From contig JACTVC010000004.1 of assembly GCA_018417955.1 (NCBI GenBank), positions 2,976,001 to 3,040,000 of the forward strand: 64,000 bases of DNA, in the 5' to 3' direction. The stretch comes from Laccaria trichodermophora (Eukaryota; Basidiomycota; Agaricomycetes; Agaricales; Hydnangiaceae). Both the position numbers and the translations under genes were made by a program. Positions 23,375-35,370 of this stretch are shown here, in pieces (positions within the stretch are counted from its first letter, which is position 1; each line of letters begins with the position of its first letter). The notes beneath the pieces were generated by a model. The model worked only from the letters and a program-made list of their open reading frames with translations. It made no database searches and was not told where the DNA came from.

Positions 23375-25788
23375 GGTGGTGGTATTTCTTGTCGAAGGGT
23401 TTACACTGGCTGATTTTTAAGTAGGTAAGAGAGAAATCGAGCAGCTTTATAGGGCTCACCTTAGGCTTAGGGATGACAAAAATCAGCGCATCGGTCCCGG
23501 ATCCAGGGAAAACAAGTTACAATAATCGCACCACGGTTTCATCAGTGATGAGATCTGAATTGGAGAGTAAAGCTATGTACGATACGGAAGGTATAGTCGA
23601 TGTGAACACTGGTCCGTAGTAATGCCGCTGATAAAGTGACTACGTTGCCTCTTGCCTTTCCCCGCATTTCGGCAAATGAGGTAAAAATTCAGGAGGCACT
23701 CTCTCACAATGGTGTTGTCCTCCCATGCGCGCATCCTAGTGGACCTTGATTGTGACTCTTGGGCGCAAGGTGCTGCGCTGTCTGTGACGCTCAATCTCGG
23801 CTTTTGACGTCGCAAATTATTCTAGTAATGGTCACCGCGTAAGCTATCAGCTGGACGGTAGAACGCCACCTTTGCGGACAAGAAAAAGTGGATCGGGACT
23901 CTCTTGCGTGTCTTTGGCAGCCTTAATTTGTTCAAACTGTTGAGACAGGTAACATCGTACAAATCCATCGGGTTTTTGACGATTCAAAGTACGACTCGTA
24001 TGATTTTTTCAACGGCATCCAGAGAGTATAACTTGAGGATTCGGGTTCAAGGATTAGAACAAGCTGTCCATGATTCCATCAAACTTCTTGGGCGCATGTT
24101 TGGCGCCCAGTGTATATGAACTCCATACGGTCTAAAAGCTTATCGTTACCCGCAGATTAGCCCAGACAAGTAATTCCTGTTTTGAGTCTCAAGTATCAAA
24201 TATGACTTGAATATGACTCCGCTGCCTGGCAGCAAACGCTTACAAGCATCCTTTCATTCATAAGTACCGTAAATGGAAGGGTTATTGGATAACCCCTCTG
24301 CATGAGGTAGACATCTTTGTGATCAGCCAGGAGATGTTCATACGCTGGAGAATTTGATTTTTTTCGCTTAGTAACCGGAGAGTCAACGGAGAGTTGAAGT
24401 TGTAAACAAATCGGATCAAACAAGCCGACGTCACGCATTGCATTCCACGGTCCGACCTCATTTGCGACACAACATCAACTCAACTCACCGCTTTCAATCC
24501 CTGAACGTAACTCGTTTTACCGACAATACGCAGTATGTGGAGTTCGTGGACTCTTCGAATTTGTAACGATCCAACGCACGCACTCCTTCGCCAAGTTCAC
24601 TGGTTCCAACTTGACTTTTCGCAGTTCGCATCTTGACGCTGATTTTCGTCGTTATTGCCTTAGATCACGTCCCATATACATACTCTCATTGTCGTCTTTT
24701 GAATTCACCTGATTGGGCGCGAACTCTGCTATGCGGACTGTTCTCCTACTACGACACACGGCGTTGACGCTGACCACGCCGTGCATATCACTCACTGGGT
24801 CGATTGAGAGCCGATTCATCATGCTCTACAAAGCTCACATGGGACGAGGGTGGCTGAGAGAATCGAGAAAGGTTAGTGACGGCTGTCGCGCCTGGAAACA
24901 TTCTACCAATCACTTTGATTCTGTCCCTCCCTCCAGACCCCGCTCTTACATCCCGTCAGGACCTCAGCGCGGGGACACTCGAGGGTTTGTCAATCTATGG
25001 ACGAAGTTGCGTGTGGAAAGACGGGCAGGAGGCGATGGTGGGTCTTGAGATGGTAGAGGTCGACTGCCGAATAGATAGGACGAGAATGGTTAGTCATGTT
25101 CAGTCATATAGTTTCCACTCGACTCACCTTCAAGCACAAATGGTAGCGACGATGCTTCGAGGGGAACAGGAAAAAAGGTAAGTTGTTTGTCCTTCGCGAC
25201 GTACCTACTTCAGTTCAACCGGGTATCCAAGCAGTGACCTACTGCGCAGAGTAAATTGACGACAGTATCCTGCAAAGGACGCCCAATAGGCATGGCTTGA
25301 CGTTGAGATATGCAGTCTCTCTGGGGCACTACCGAGACAGGCGAGGGCGACAGAAGATCTCTTTGGTTGAGCGGGTGGTGACGGGCCAGGACGAGGAGCT
25401 GACTGAGAGGGACGACTACAGTCGCAACGGAAGCTGGGGGGATTATTTTGAAAGGTTGGTCGTCCTACACGCTTCAAGCCAAGTATAGCTATCTGACGCT
25501 GGCTCAACTCGCAACCTATAGCCCGGGACAATATATGACATCCCACCACGCCTCAGTGGGGAACATAAGCCCTCAAGTTCAAAAGAACCTCCTGTCACGA
25601 ATCATTTGCGAATCATTGCGTTTATCTCTTTAGTAGATACAGGGTTCCGTAGGGAAACACAATGCGGACCAACACTAAGGATGCTGGGAAGACGGAAATG
25701 CATATAATGAATTGGCAGACGAATTACGCCGCCAGGTTAAGGCTCGAACTGTACTAAGTTGACCGCTACGATTTCCTCATCATTCAGC
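23375..25788. other. Mostly non-coding, with one possible decayed gene
   Basis: Around 24800-25190 on the plus strand, well-formed introns (GTTAGTG...CTCCAG near 24870-24938 and GTTAGTC...TCAAG near 25090-25134) bracket a coding-like frame containing AGTLEGLSIYGRSCVWKDGQ and then QMVATMLRGEQEKR. I do not recognise the family and could not find its ends, so it may be a gene remnant. The rest shows nothing. Confidence 0.35.
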
Positions 25789-25872
25789 GGGGGCATAGCT
25801 CAGCTGGGAGAGCAGCAGACTGAAGCTTGAGTTAATTTCTGAAGGTCCCGCGTTCGATCCGCGGTGCCCCCA
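25789..25872 (+). tRNA. tRNA-Phe (GAA) with an 11 nt intron
   Basis: Cloverleaf: acceptor GGGGGCA/TGCCCCC (25789-25795 with 25865-25871) plus discriminator A; D arm GCTC...GAGC; anticodon loop CTGAAG, with anticodon GAA; T arm CCGCG-TTCGATC-CGCGG. The intron CTTGAGTTAAT (25826-25836) lies one base 3' of the anticodon, the canonical eukaryotic position. Pair 27-43 of the anticodon stem is a G-A mismatch. The remaining 73 nt are normal for eukaryotic tRNA-Phe. Internal A and B boxes drive RNA polymerase III. Confidence 0.93.
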
Positions 25873-26583
25873 AAGTATATCACATTCGAAGTGTTTTGTA
25901 TAAAAAAACTTTTACTCAGGAAATCCGTGACGAATGACAGTACTTGAGCCTGCCGAGGTAGCGCATTGTATAACTCAGAGTAATTTTTGTCCGCTCAAAC
26001 GTGATGATGTTGAACTCTCTCTTTTTTTTTTCAGTCCTATTCAAGTTCCCGCTGAAATATCCGGATACGACAAAACGGCATTGAAACCCTGTGCCCTCGT
26101 TTCCCCATGGACCCTCCCCTCCGCCAAAGATACCTCTTCAAGACGATCAACCTCCACTTCAAGTTCGTCTCCTTTATGAACGAGTCACGCAGGTCTTCAC
26201 AAACCGAGGCCGCATCTTTCTAGCTACAGCTTCTGGATGATGACCGTTTCAAAGAGCAACTGGACGTCGTTCGCTTGTTCTTCTCGAGGATACGCGAGCC
26301 GACTTCATCACTCAGGGTCCCACTCACGAGTCACGTTCATGTGGAGACACTGGGATTACCACTACTACGATGTGTGGAATTTATCTGAGTGGGAGCCGCT
26401 CGGATAGCTTCTCTATAGCTGGAGTTGTTGCAAAGTTGAGTTTTAATCTTTGAGGACAAGGCTGTCATCGCTCTCATAATGACTCAAAGTTTATGGTGGA
26501 AAATATTGGCGTTCGGCTCACACAACGGCTAGCTTCTCTTGCGAATGAAAACGCATTAGCCATGGCATTTTCTGGCAACGTTA

Positions 26584-27403
26584 GAGTCAGTTCGGTATCC
26601 ATTATTCGGTTTGCATGTGGATAATACAGATAGATTTGATCGCAACCGGAGTACTCCGACGCGCCATCAATTGTTTGAAAATCCGCCGCATTTGCTATGA
26701 AATCGCCGTGCAAGCCATAGCACACGTAAATCACGTCCGTTTACGACGTTCTATAGCTCATTCAAATCTCCTCTTTAATGCGAAGGGATCCATGTAAAAT
26801 TTATAGAAATTGGATGAAATTTACTGACATAATTCTGTGATTGCTGTCTTTTGCAGCAGACAGGGCCTGCTCCCCCTCACAGCGATAAATTCTCCTGCAG
26901 TGTAAGATCTAAGCTTTTGTAGTACTATTGGAGGGCCTAGAAATATTTGAACATCATTTATCCCTGAAAGCGTGATGCAAGATCCACACATGTGTGTGGA
27001 AGCTGCAAGCCTTTGCAAACTTCATTGATTGCTTGGAAAATTGGACTGTACAGCAGCTAAACTTGGCAAGGCTCTTTCAAGTATACTCAGCATGCATATG
27101 TTATGTTTTGAAAGAATACATCTCCTTGATGAGAAGCAGGCCCCATTCTGCTGCAACAAACAGCAATCACACAATTATGTCAGTATATCTCATCCAATTT
27201 CTATAAATTCTACATGGATATTTGAATGAACTATAGAACGCCGTGAACGGACGTGATTTGCGTGTGCTATGGCTTGCACGGCGATTTCATAGCAAATGCG
27301 GCGGATTTTCAAACAATTGATGGCGCGTCGGAGTACTCCGGTTGCGATCAAATCTATCTGTATTATCCATATGCAAACCGAATAATGGATACCGAACTGA
27401 CTC
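26584..27403. mobile_element. Fold-back element with long inverted arms and TTA flanks (PIF/Harbinger-like)
   Basis: The left arm, 26584 to about 26880, recurs in reverse complement at about 27133-27403 with few mismatches; the loop is about 250 bp. The ends read GAGTCAGTTCGGTATCC and its complement, and both are bordered by TTA (26581-26583 and 27404-27406), the 3 bp target duplication of PIF/Harbinger elements. No transposase is encoded. The superfamily assignment rests on the TSD only. Confidence 0.78.
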
Positions 27404-27784
27404 TTACAGTGGATCGATACTAAAAAATGTGACAAGATACCGACGTTCACAGAACATTGTGGTAACCACGGTGGTGACGGTGGCCCATAAACATTCAAAA
27501 AGCAATTCAAAAGACACGGTGAAAATCGGTGACAAGATTTAAGAGCCGGAAATGTATTTACTAGGATATATCAATATTGAAAATATTCCTCTCCCTTCGT
27601 TCATGGTAATGGAAAGCTAGTGTAAGAATTAGAACATGCGTAAGGATTAACAACATCATTGTCTTGGATGGGTATCGTCCCTTTATTGCAGAACACGTCA
27701 AAGCTGGACAAAAATGCAACTTTCGGGGACAAAGTCAAAACATACCGTCCACAAAACAACACAGGATTCTAACCAACACATAAG

Positions 27785-28339
27785 TCACCTGTTAAACTGA
27801 GAGATATGACTCACAGCATTATACGCATTGGTTAATTCATTACGGCCAGTATATGCGTCCTCGTCGCTCAGCACTCGCTCTAACAGACAAAAGGAATTCG
27901 CACTCTGCTCATAAAAGATTTTATAAATGACGCACCTGACCCACTGTTGAAATTCTTATCCATTCGAGAGGGATCTCCGGTGTGTATAGGCGGAAGTGGC
28001 TTGAATTCTCGACCCATAGGAGCTACATTGGACTGTAGCGATACGTCAAGGCCAGTGTGCGGCCTTCGATCTCGGAATGGTCGATGAATATGGGCACGAC
28101 GCTGACGTCTCTTCATCACAGAACAGAAGACAAGGCATGAAACCACGATGATGCCCGAATAGAATAGAAGTGTAAGTTGATCGCACAAATCAGCTCTGAG
28201 GGCGCTCACCAAGGATGACCGCAAGCACTATCGTCCGAACGTCTTTTTTAGCTCTCGAGGATGCCGTGTGAGCGTGAGATGGGAGCATTTGGGAGAGAGG
28301 GCAAAGGAAAAGAAGTATGAGCGCCGAGCATGAAGACAT
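27785..28339 (-). CDS. Small single-pass membrane protein, about 147 aa, with one irregular splice site
   Basis: Proposed exons 28339-28210, 28154-27936 and 27879-27785. Start MSSCSALILLFLCPLS is a signal peptide; a second hydrophobic helix, TIVLAVILGIIVVSCLVFCSV, spans the first junction and is followed by a basic stop-transfer segment (MKRRQRRAHIHR). The C-terminal part is polar. The second intron is canonical. The first has a good donor (GTGAGC) and normal length but no AG at the acceptor, although the protein reads through perfectly. Either the site is non-canonical or the acceptor is mutated. A minus-strand TATA (GATATATAAC, about 28370-28379) precedes the gene. Family not recognised; it resembles mucin-like or stress-sensor-type membrane proteins. 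Confidence 0.5.
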
Positions 28340-29754
28340 CGGATTAGGGTGTCGAAGTCCTTTCGTATTGTTATATATCCAACGGACTATGACATTATTA
28401 TGTCATACTCAGTTATCTGCCTACACGAGGAGGGCCTTAGGCGCCAGATAAACTCCCGAGTCAATTGAGCCGGCGGCATAAACTTGAACTTGCATGAGTT
28501 GAACGTTGAACAGTAATGCGCCATGAATGTGCAGCTACGTGAAATTAATCCAATAATGGCCTTTAAATTCGCCTATAAATCATGATCAACTTGGTGTAAG
28601 AATTGTCACGATCTGGCGGCTACTCTTGGCGATAGTTATCTCCGAACTTCGAAGCAATGTGTCAATGCCAAGCCTACCCATTCGGGTTGTATACGTAATT
28701 ATGAAGGCGGGCAATTAGATTATAGATAATCGATAAGGACGCAAAAGGAGTGTAAACTCAATGTCTATTAAGTATCGCAAAGAGATGTCTCTTGCTAATC
28801 GTTTGCAGAAATGAGTATACCTTCCTCAAAAAGCTTCGACAATGCCTATATGGAACCAAGTTGAGGCCGGTGTTTACTTGATCTCCCAGAACACGTCGTC
28901 CTACCCCTCTGGAGCATGAACGATGGCTCAGCGCCAACCTAGCCCATCCTAAAAATTCGACGTCCATAATGAGTCAATATTTTGACTGGAAAAGAAGCAC
29001 GAAGTTTGAATCCGAGCCTTTCGTTATGATAGAAAACATTTTATTTACAGGATTCTTGCAGGATTCAATGGTATCGGTTTTGTTGTGTGATTATCGGGCT
29101 AGGTCACCAGCGTCCAAACCGCGCAACAAAACTTTTGACAAACTTTGAGAAGCCGTAGTGTTGATAAATTCTTATTTTATCTCTTTTTTTTGCTCTGAGT
29201 TCTTTTGATATTCACCTGATTTTATTTTTCTTACATAGTGTGACCTTACATATCTGAAATACGACAGACAGAAAGACAACACACAACAAATGCCTTATCC
29301 CCACTCTCCGCGAATGGGCATAACTGATGCGGGAAGCGTAAGAGCACCATCAGACACACAAAGAGAGGCGCCATGGCGGCGTTTTTGACGAGGAAGGCTG
29401 TGCGCCCAGAAAAAATCATTGGATAGGTACATAGATCCAAATCCATAGGTCAAGGCGCCCAAGCATAGTGGAGAGGCTGTGTCTTATTCATGAGTCAATG
29501 TGCGCGGTTCCACCGAATCAAGAATCTTCTGCGCCATAGGCGGACAGCTCACAGGAATTTGGTAGTGATTGGCCGATCCAGAAGCGGATTGCTGTGACCT
29601 CAAGCCACATATTCCCCAACGGGAAATAAAGGGACAACACGAGTTGAAGATGCTGTTGTGTCTTATTCAAGATTGTCATATGTAAGGGCCCAGGTTGAGT
29701 ATACTTTCAATACCATCCTTTCCTTCCAGGGTACGCCGCACCCCGCGTTAGCCT
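28340..29754. other. Intergenic, nothing recognised
   Basis: AT-rich spacer between divergent promoters, with no ORF of interest. Confidence 0.5.
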
Positions 29755-30735
29755 TTGTCCTACCTATGCATCATGGCCTATCTATCGACGGCTTCATATA
29801 CCACGAGCACCAGGGAGGCCGCCCTCATTCATGAAGCTCGTAAGCTTCTTAACCACCAACCCATTCCCACTATCATCCCACGACCACCATCAACGCGGGA
29901 CCCCTTCTATGGGCATGAGCCCATATCTCGTCTCTGCGGGCGCTATATCACGCACCTGTTCGAATGCCCAAAATATCCACCATCGTCGACGACGTCGCGA
30001 GTGACACTCCCCCTCTTTATTGCTTACGCCCTGCACCGAACGAAGCTGGACCCCTCTGTTACATATGCCGCCCTCGTCCTGATAACCCGTCTCAAATGTC
30101 GGTATTCATCTTCGCGAGGGATCTCAGGACATCGTTTATTCCTCGTCGCGTTCATGCTGGCGGCCAAACAAATGTGCGATGACACCTACTCGAATAAATC
30201 TTGGACTATAGTAGGTCAAGGCGTCTTCAGCCTGAGCGAGTTAAACCGAATGGAGAGGGAGATGTGTGGGATTGTGAAGTGGCAATTGAACGTCTGTGAT
30301 TCGGTTTTGCGGAATTTTGAGGTTGCCTTGAAGCGCGATTTCTTTGAGGGGAAGGCGGGGTATCCAACATATTCGAGCTCCTTGGTGTCGAGGCTTTCCA
30401 TTGAACCAGCGAGGGGCATGTCTTTGCCTGGCCGATTTTCAAGCTTTCAGAAGGCATCAGATGGTATGCGAAGCCTGGAGGCTTCCAGGGACGCGCCCAC
30501 GTTGGAGGTTGGGTATATGAACGATCTTGGATCCGAACCTTCAAGTGGTTCGCTTTCGTCCTCTCCTGCCTCGTCGGCTTCTCCGGCCACTCCTGTTGGT
30601 GACTTGAATTATGACGCTAGGATTGAGGGTGTCGATTCTTCGCCATTATTCGCATTGGCGGATAATTCGTATGCTTCCGCGAGTCGACCCTTGAAGAATC
30701 AAACTTATTCATTTGTGATTCCGGGCGTATGGTGA
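29755..30735 (+). CDS. PHO80/PCL-type cyclin, 326 aa
   Basis: An intronless frame. The cyclin box spans about residues 60-180: ISRLCGRYITHLFECPKYPP, LPLFIAYALHRTKL, TYAALVLITRLKCRY, GHRLFLVAFMLAAKQMCDDTYSNKSW and LSELNRMEREMCGIVKWQLNV, all landmarks of fungal PCL/PHO80 cyclins, which activate Pho85-like kinases in phosphate sensing, polarity and cell-cycle control. The C-terminal ~120 residues are Ser/Pro-rich with SSLSSSPASSASPATP, probably unstructured. The start could also be the second Met at 29773 (MAYLSTASY). No lesions. Confidence 0.85.
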   Translation: MSYLCIMAYLSTASYTTSTREAALIHEARKLLNHQPIPTIIPRPPSTRDPFYGHEPISRLCGRYITHLFECPKYPPSSTTSRVTLPLFIAYALHRTKLDPSVTYAALVLITRLKCRYSSSRGISGHRLFLVAFMLAAKQMCDDTYSNKSWTIVGQGVFSLSELNRMEREMCGIVKWQLNVCDSVLRNFEVALKRDFFEGKAGYPTYSSSLVSRLSIEPARGMSLPGRFSSFQKASDGMRSLEASRDAPTLEVGYMNDLGSEPSSGSLSSSPASSASPATPVGDLNYDARIEGVDSSPLFALADNSYASASRPLKNQTYSFVIPGVW

Positions 30736-31309
30736 ACTCGATTCTGTTCTCCAGTTTAAAATTTCCCCATTTCCGCCTCTGGAGCTCCCCTTCTGTTGCA
30801 GGTAATCAATGTAATTTATCAGGTATGTGTGGAACGGACTGCTTACCCCTATTGCTTTATGAGCTTCGATACTCCCGCCTCATTCCATTTGTATGTATGT
30901 ACACGATGCAACACCTGTAATTCAAACCGTTGGGCATTAGGCGCAATAATCTATAAAAGCTTTAGCCGTTGAAATCACCCATCTCGATTTATCATTTATC
31001 GTGTTCACCAATTGTGATTGCACATATCAACGACCCAAATATCCTTCCACGCTCTTTTAGAATTTAATACCTCAATCAGGTCCCGGCTTCTTGCCAGCAC
31101 CCGCAAGCTTTGTAGCCCTTGAAAAAACGACCGTAGAGTTGTCAGTAATCAGAACTAGAGATGCGCATGAACGTTTACCCACCATGACCGTCATGTGTAC
31201 CCCGTACCGAAAACTTCCACGAATGTTGTCTTGACCCATACCGTGCGCATAGTCGAGCCTGGAGCCTCACGAGATTTTAAGGGCACAGCACCGCAATCCC
31301 GACCTGTCA

Positions 31310-31876
31310 GGGATCAAAGGTGGAACATTCTGTCCATATTCGTACTTCCCGCCCAGACAAGTCGGAATGTGATTTCCCCATTTCTTCCAGCTGGCGGTGG
31401 TTGCCGGTGTGGACAAAAACGGAAGGGTCGATGTGGCGATAGGCTTCGTCGAAGCTTTCCTAGTAAGGACCCATATCTGTCAAGTGAAAATGAAACATAC
31501 GAGAACAAAACGACTTCATCCCGTCCTTCCAGGTGCAACTCATATACATTGTGACCCCCCTAGTGGGGACTTTCACGTGTTCGTTGGTGGGCATCGCGAT
31601 GAGTTCGGAGAGATTGCTTGTGACTTGTAAGTCGAATAGACGATCAAGCGTCTCGCCTGCCTCGTGAACGAGATGAGCGCCGAGCGGCCTAGAAGTCATA
31701 ATCGGACTCAATAAGAACCGTAGAAACGGAATAGAGTTCGCCTTGATCATGACAACGGTTTCACCGAGATAATCATCAGCTTTGCTCGAAAAATCCCACA
31801 TCCGCGCGCTATACAGTCTATCCAAGATCGTAATAGCGGCTCGCGATTTAAGTAGCGACAAGTTCAAATGCATCAT
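31310..31876 (-). CDS. Unrecognised spliced gene or gene remnant
   Basis: A coding-like minus-strand frame encodes AAITILDRLYSARMWDFSSK, GETVVMIKANSIPFLRFLLS, RPLGAHLVHEAGETLDRLFD and LQVTSNLSELIAMPTNEHVK with amphipathic helices, then reaches possible donors near 31553 and 31496. After an intron ending TTACTAG (about 31456) a frame ESFDEAYRHIDPSVFVHTGN continues to a stop near 31314. I could not close all junctions and do not know the family. Confidence is mainly that the segment is or was coding. Confidence 0.35.
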
Positions 31877-31879
31877 AAA

Positions 31880-33440
31880 CCAACCTCCATCGGGCTATCA
31901 TCCGACGTGGTGGCATTAGATCATGTCTAGATGACAGTCAAATGGCAATCGGTAGGTGCTTGACACGGTCCCAATCCTAGAGGCGATGTTCAATGCCATT
32001 TTTCCGTGCTTGACTGACGCAATTCTGCATCTGCTAGGCTGATGTATACGTACTCACCAAAAACGGGTGTAATCGAGGAATTGGATATTTTGATCTCTGA
32101 TTCTGTCGTGCCTCAGGCTTGGACTGGCGATTTCTGAGCACGAGTAAGTGGTTTTTGGTGGCGGTCAGGTGTGAGAAAATTTTAGAATAAATCAATGCCA
32201 CGTAAATCTTCACACACCCCGACCCCAACGTACGTCATCCAAGTTGAAAACAACCAACTTTCTTGAGTCCGGAGTCGTCAGAGGGTCGAAAGCCTTCAAG
32301 GACTTGTAAAGTAACCGTTCCCTAGGTGACGTCTCAACTTGAATTTTCTGCGTATGTACCTACCGCCGAGTAGGCTTGGCGGAACTTGTCGGACGACTTA
32401 GTCACGGTGGGTAAGATTTACTTTACATGGGAAGACGTCTTGACGTTCTACGATATGGTTTCTACAAAAAATGAAGCAAAGTTTCATCCCTTCCCTCCAC
32501 CTTTATAAAGAAAAATATCGTGCTATTCTAGGCTTTCCTCGGGGCGATTGTCGCCAATGGGGCCAAGACCTTGTTACCAAACGTGTTTCGCATGGATTTT
32601 TCAAGTCTTCCTTACTTTTCGCAAGAGGTCTGCCGATTCGGCGAACATAACAGGTGGGGAGGGAAAATCGCTAGATCTCTTTGAAGGTGGCCTGTCGCTC
32701 ACACCCGGCAAGCCAATCTAGATCTGTGTGTTTCCCGCCGGTATCACCAAATATCAGTTACAATTTGGCGTACTTTCTTTTCATCACGAAGGCCGTCCGT
32801 TAGTTGTGATCAGAACTGGTACGCGAACGCATCCAATCATGGAATACCATGAGTGATTTGACGATTTCACCGTCGCTTTCTTGATGCCAGCGGCCTGCTA
32901 GACAACGGTTGGAAAGTATCCGAATGACTCTCGCTTCATTTATAGATGATCCGTGGTCGGATCTCGCACCGTTCTTCATCACCTCAGCGCTCTTGTGCCG
33001 CCGACGGACACCGGCTCGGACGTTCGCTGACGAGCAAAAAATTGCATGTTGGAAGGATCACAATCCTCCAACCCCAGCTACTCCTTCCCTCACTCCCACG
33101 AGGGAGTGATTCTGTCAACTCATTCCGCTCTTGGGCACATTGCACCCCCCGGGTCCCTGGATCAACCGGCGCTCAAAAGCCAGTGGCATTGTGTCACAGG
33201 AACAGTTGTAGACAGGTGTCAATCTCTAGCTTCAGGAACCACGGCGCCCGTGGAAATTGGCTGTGCACATAAGTAAGATGACCACAGGAATCGCGGGAGC
33301 TTGAAAACCTTATGCACAACAATGACCTTCGTCGGTGAGCCCTCATCTTCAATATACTCAACGCATCTAACACCTCTTTCCCAAGGGTGGAGTTCAGCCT
33401 GCAATACTGCAGTATTGGCAAGTCCCTGCATTGATCACGG
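31880..33440. other. Intergenic, nothing recognised
   Basis: No family resemblance, RNA gene or paired repeat found by eye. Confidence 0.4.
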
Positions 33441-33441
33441 A

Positions 33442-34927
33442 ATGCCGATAACTGATCCGCACCAATCGATTTCACCAGTTCTTCTCTACTACGACTACAT
33501 CCTAACTTTCCAGGAAGAAGTCACTTATATTTGGTGCCAACGCTTCCGAATATCAACTATTCTGTATATCATGTGCCGATACGCTTTGATCGCAAACGTC
33601 GTTTATCTTTTTGCGGTAGCGGACAAACTAAGTGTCAGGGTATGTTATCCGCCATTTCAAAACGAGGCCTTCTTACCAGAATATAGTAGGGATCCGTGGC
33701 ATATCTGTCTTCATCTACCTGAGGTTTTTTTAGCTGCGACTCTGGCTATATTGTGAGCGGTGCCCTCAGCGTCTTGGGACGAATAGGCATTCTCGGTGAG
33801 TACTTTTGCCATCCCTTAACTTTCGCAGATCCTCAGCAGCTCGGCAGTTGTCTGGGGAATGAGAACCTACGCCGTTTATGACAGAAATAAAACGGTTGGT
33901 CTGGTTCTCGGGGTCATGGCCATTGCCACACTCTGTGCCGACATTGTGTGTGTCTTGACACACCAAAGTGATGATGAGGCTGACGGGGTGATTAGATTCA
34001 CGTCCCTGGACTCAAATGCGTAGGTGAAGTTGATATACCAGCGTGAGTCGCACGCCCTTTCGTATCTCACTTGATGATTGACACTAGTACTGTGTCAGTG
34101 GTGCGCATCCTTCATCATTTGAACATCGATCTTGATGCCTTTGACAGCTCGCGGGGTTCTAGCCATTTTCATGTGTATCTTCGAAGTCACATCCGCAATT
34201 TTGACCATAGTTCGCATCGTACAAGCCATGAAAGCGGTGGGTCCATGGCGACAACAAAAAGCTAGTCTAAATTATCTTCTTTTTGAACAAGGTAAGAAAT
34301 GCCGTCTCCTCGTACCACTCCTGCTGAACGATTTTGTATCAGGCCTCTTGTACATTATGTATGCGCCATGCCTGTGTCTCATTCTCACCATTCATTGGAA
34401 CGCAGCTCCGTAACAACTTTATCGGTGGCTGCCTTAACCTTGAACTATCAGAGAGAAATGGGTTTCATTCAACGATTGCTGAATGGCTTGAAGTTACCGT
34501 ACGTGCTGATAAATCTTTTCCCGCCTTGCTAACTGAAAACGTTGGATTGCAGTATCTCGGGACTAATGACAGCCAGATTTCTCTTACATCTGAGGCGGTG
34601 GGATTACAACCGCTCTCGTCCCTCCCACATTAGCGTACACGCAACTGACATCGAAAGCGGAGCTCGCATAGAGCCTCAATCGTTTGCTGAAGAATTCGGC
34701 GAAGCTCCTATGCAAGTCATTCGCGAAGCCGCCAGAGATGACACGACAACTGGGGTAGAGATGGAAAGGTAAGCCCTATCTCTTAACGTAGAGTATCGCT
34801 GACAACACACAACATTAGTCCAGTAACAACTGCGTTTGTTCGATCCCCAACATTGAGAATAAGGCAAAAACCTCTAACTCCCACATCTTTCCCCGTCGCC
34901 GGCCCATCTTCAAGGCAACTGCGATAG
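33442..34927 (+). CDS. Second DUF6533-type seven-helix protein, junctions partly irregular
   Basis: The N-terminus carries the DUF6533 pattern: ISPVLLYYDYILTFQEEVTY with the IW pair, then CRYALIANVVYLFAVADKLS. Later segments match the family in order: CDSGYIVSGALSVLGRIGIL, VVWGMRTYAVYDRNKTVGLV, RGVLAIFMCIFEVTSAILTI, YLLFEQGLLYI, GFIQRLLNGLKLP, ISGLMTARFLLHLRRWDYN, and a polar tail ending at a TAG at 34925-34927. Introns near 34271-34350, 34500-34553 and 34769-34818 are clean. The exon beginning at about 33742 has the hydrophobic frame in the wrong phase at both of its junctions, so either unusual splice sites are used or two frameshifts have occurred. Start taken at MPITDPHQ. Confidence 0.6.
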
Positions 34928-35370
34928 AGATTTAAGGGAGTTGTTGTCACTGCCTATTCCCCTCTACCTCAATCTGATGTGGCTCTGAGGGTTCAAGTAA
35001 ACACTCCAGTCCCTAAAACAGAGCGCTAAAAGAGAGTACTAGTGACGAATAAGTGACATGGTATGAAGCCAAGATATTTACGTCTAGAGTCAGGTAAGGT
35101 ACAACGAATGAGTGGGTGTGTATGTATAGCGATCGGTGTTACACCGAGTAAAGTCTATGTGCATGAGCGAATCCACGTTCAGTAGTGTAACAGATTACGA
35201 CGACAACGAGAACATGGGGAGTAAAAGGACATGTGTACAGTGCGATACGATAGTTGATAGATAGTAGATAGCGACGATGAGCAGAGTTTTATTGCGCTGT
35301 GGTGGCGACGGTGGCCAGGGTTACGATGGGGCTGGGAGGGGTCCATCAATATGACGAGCGGCACTGCTGG

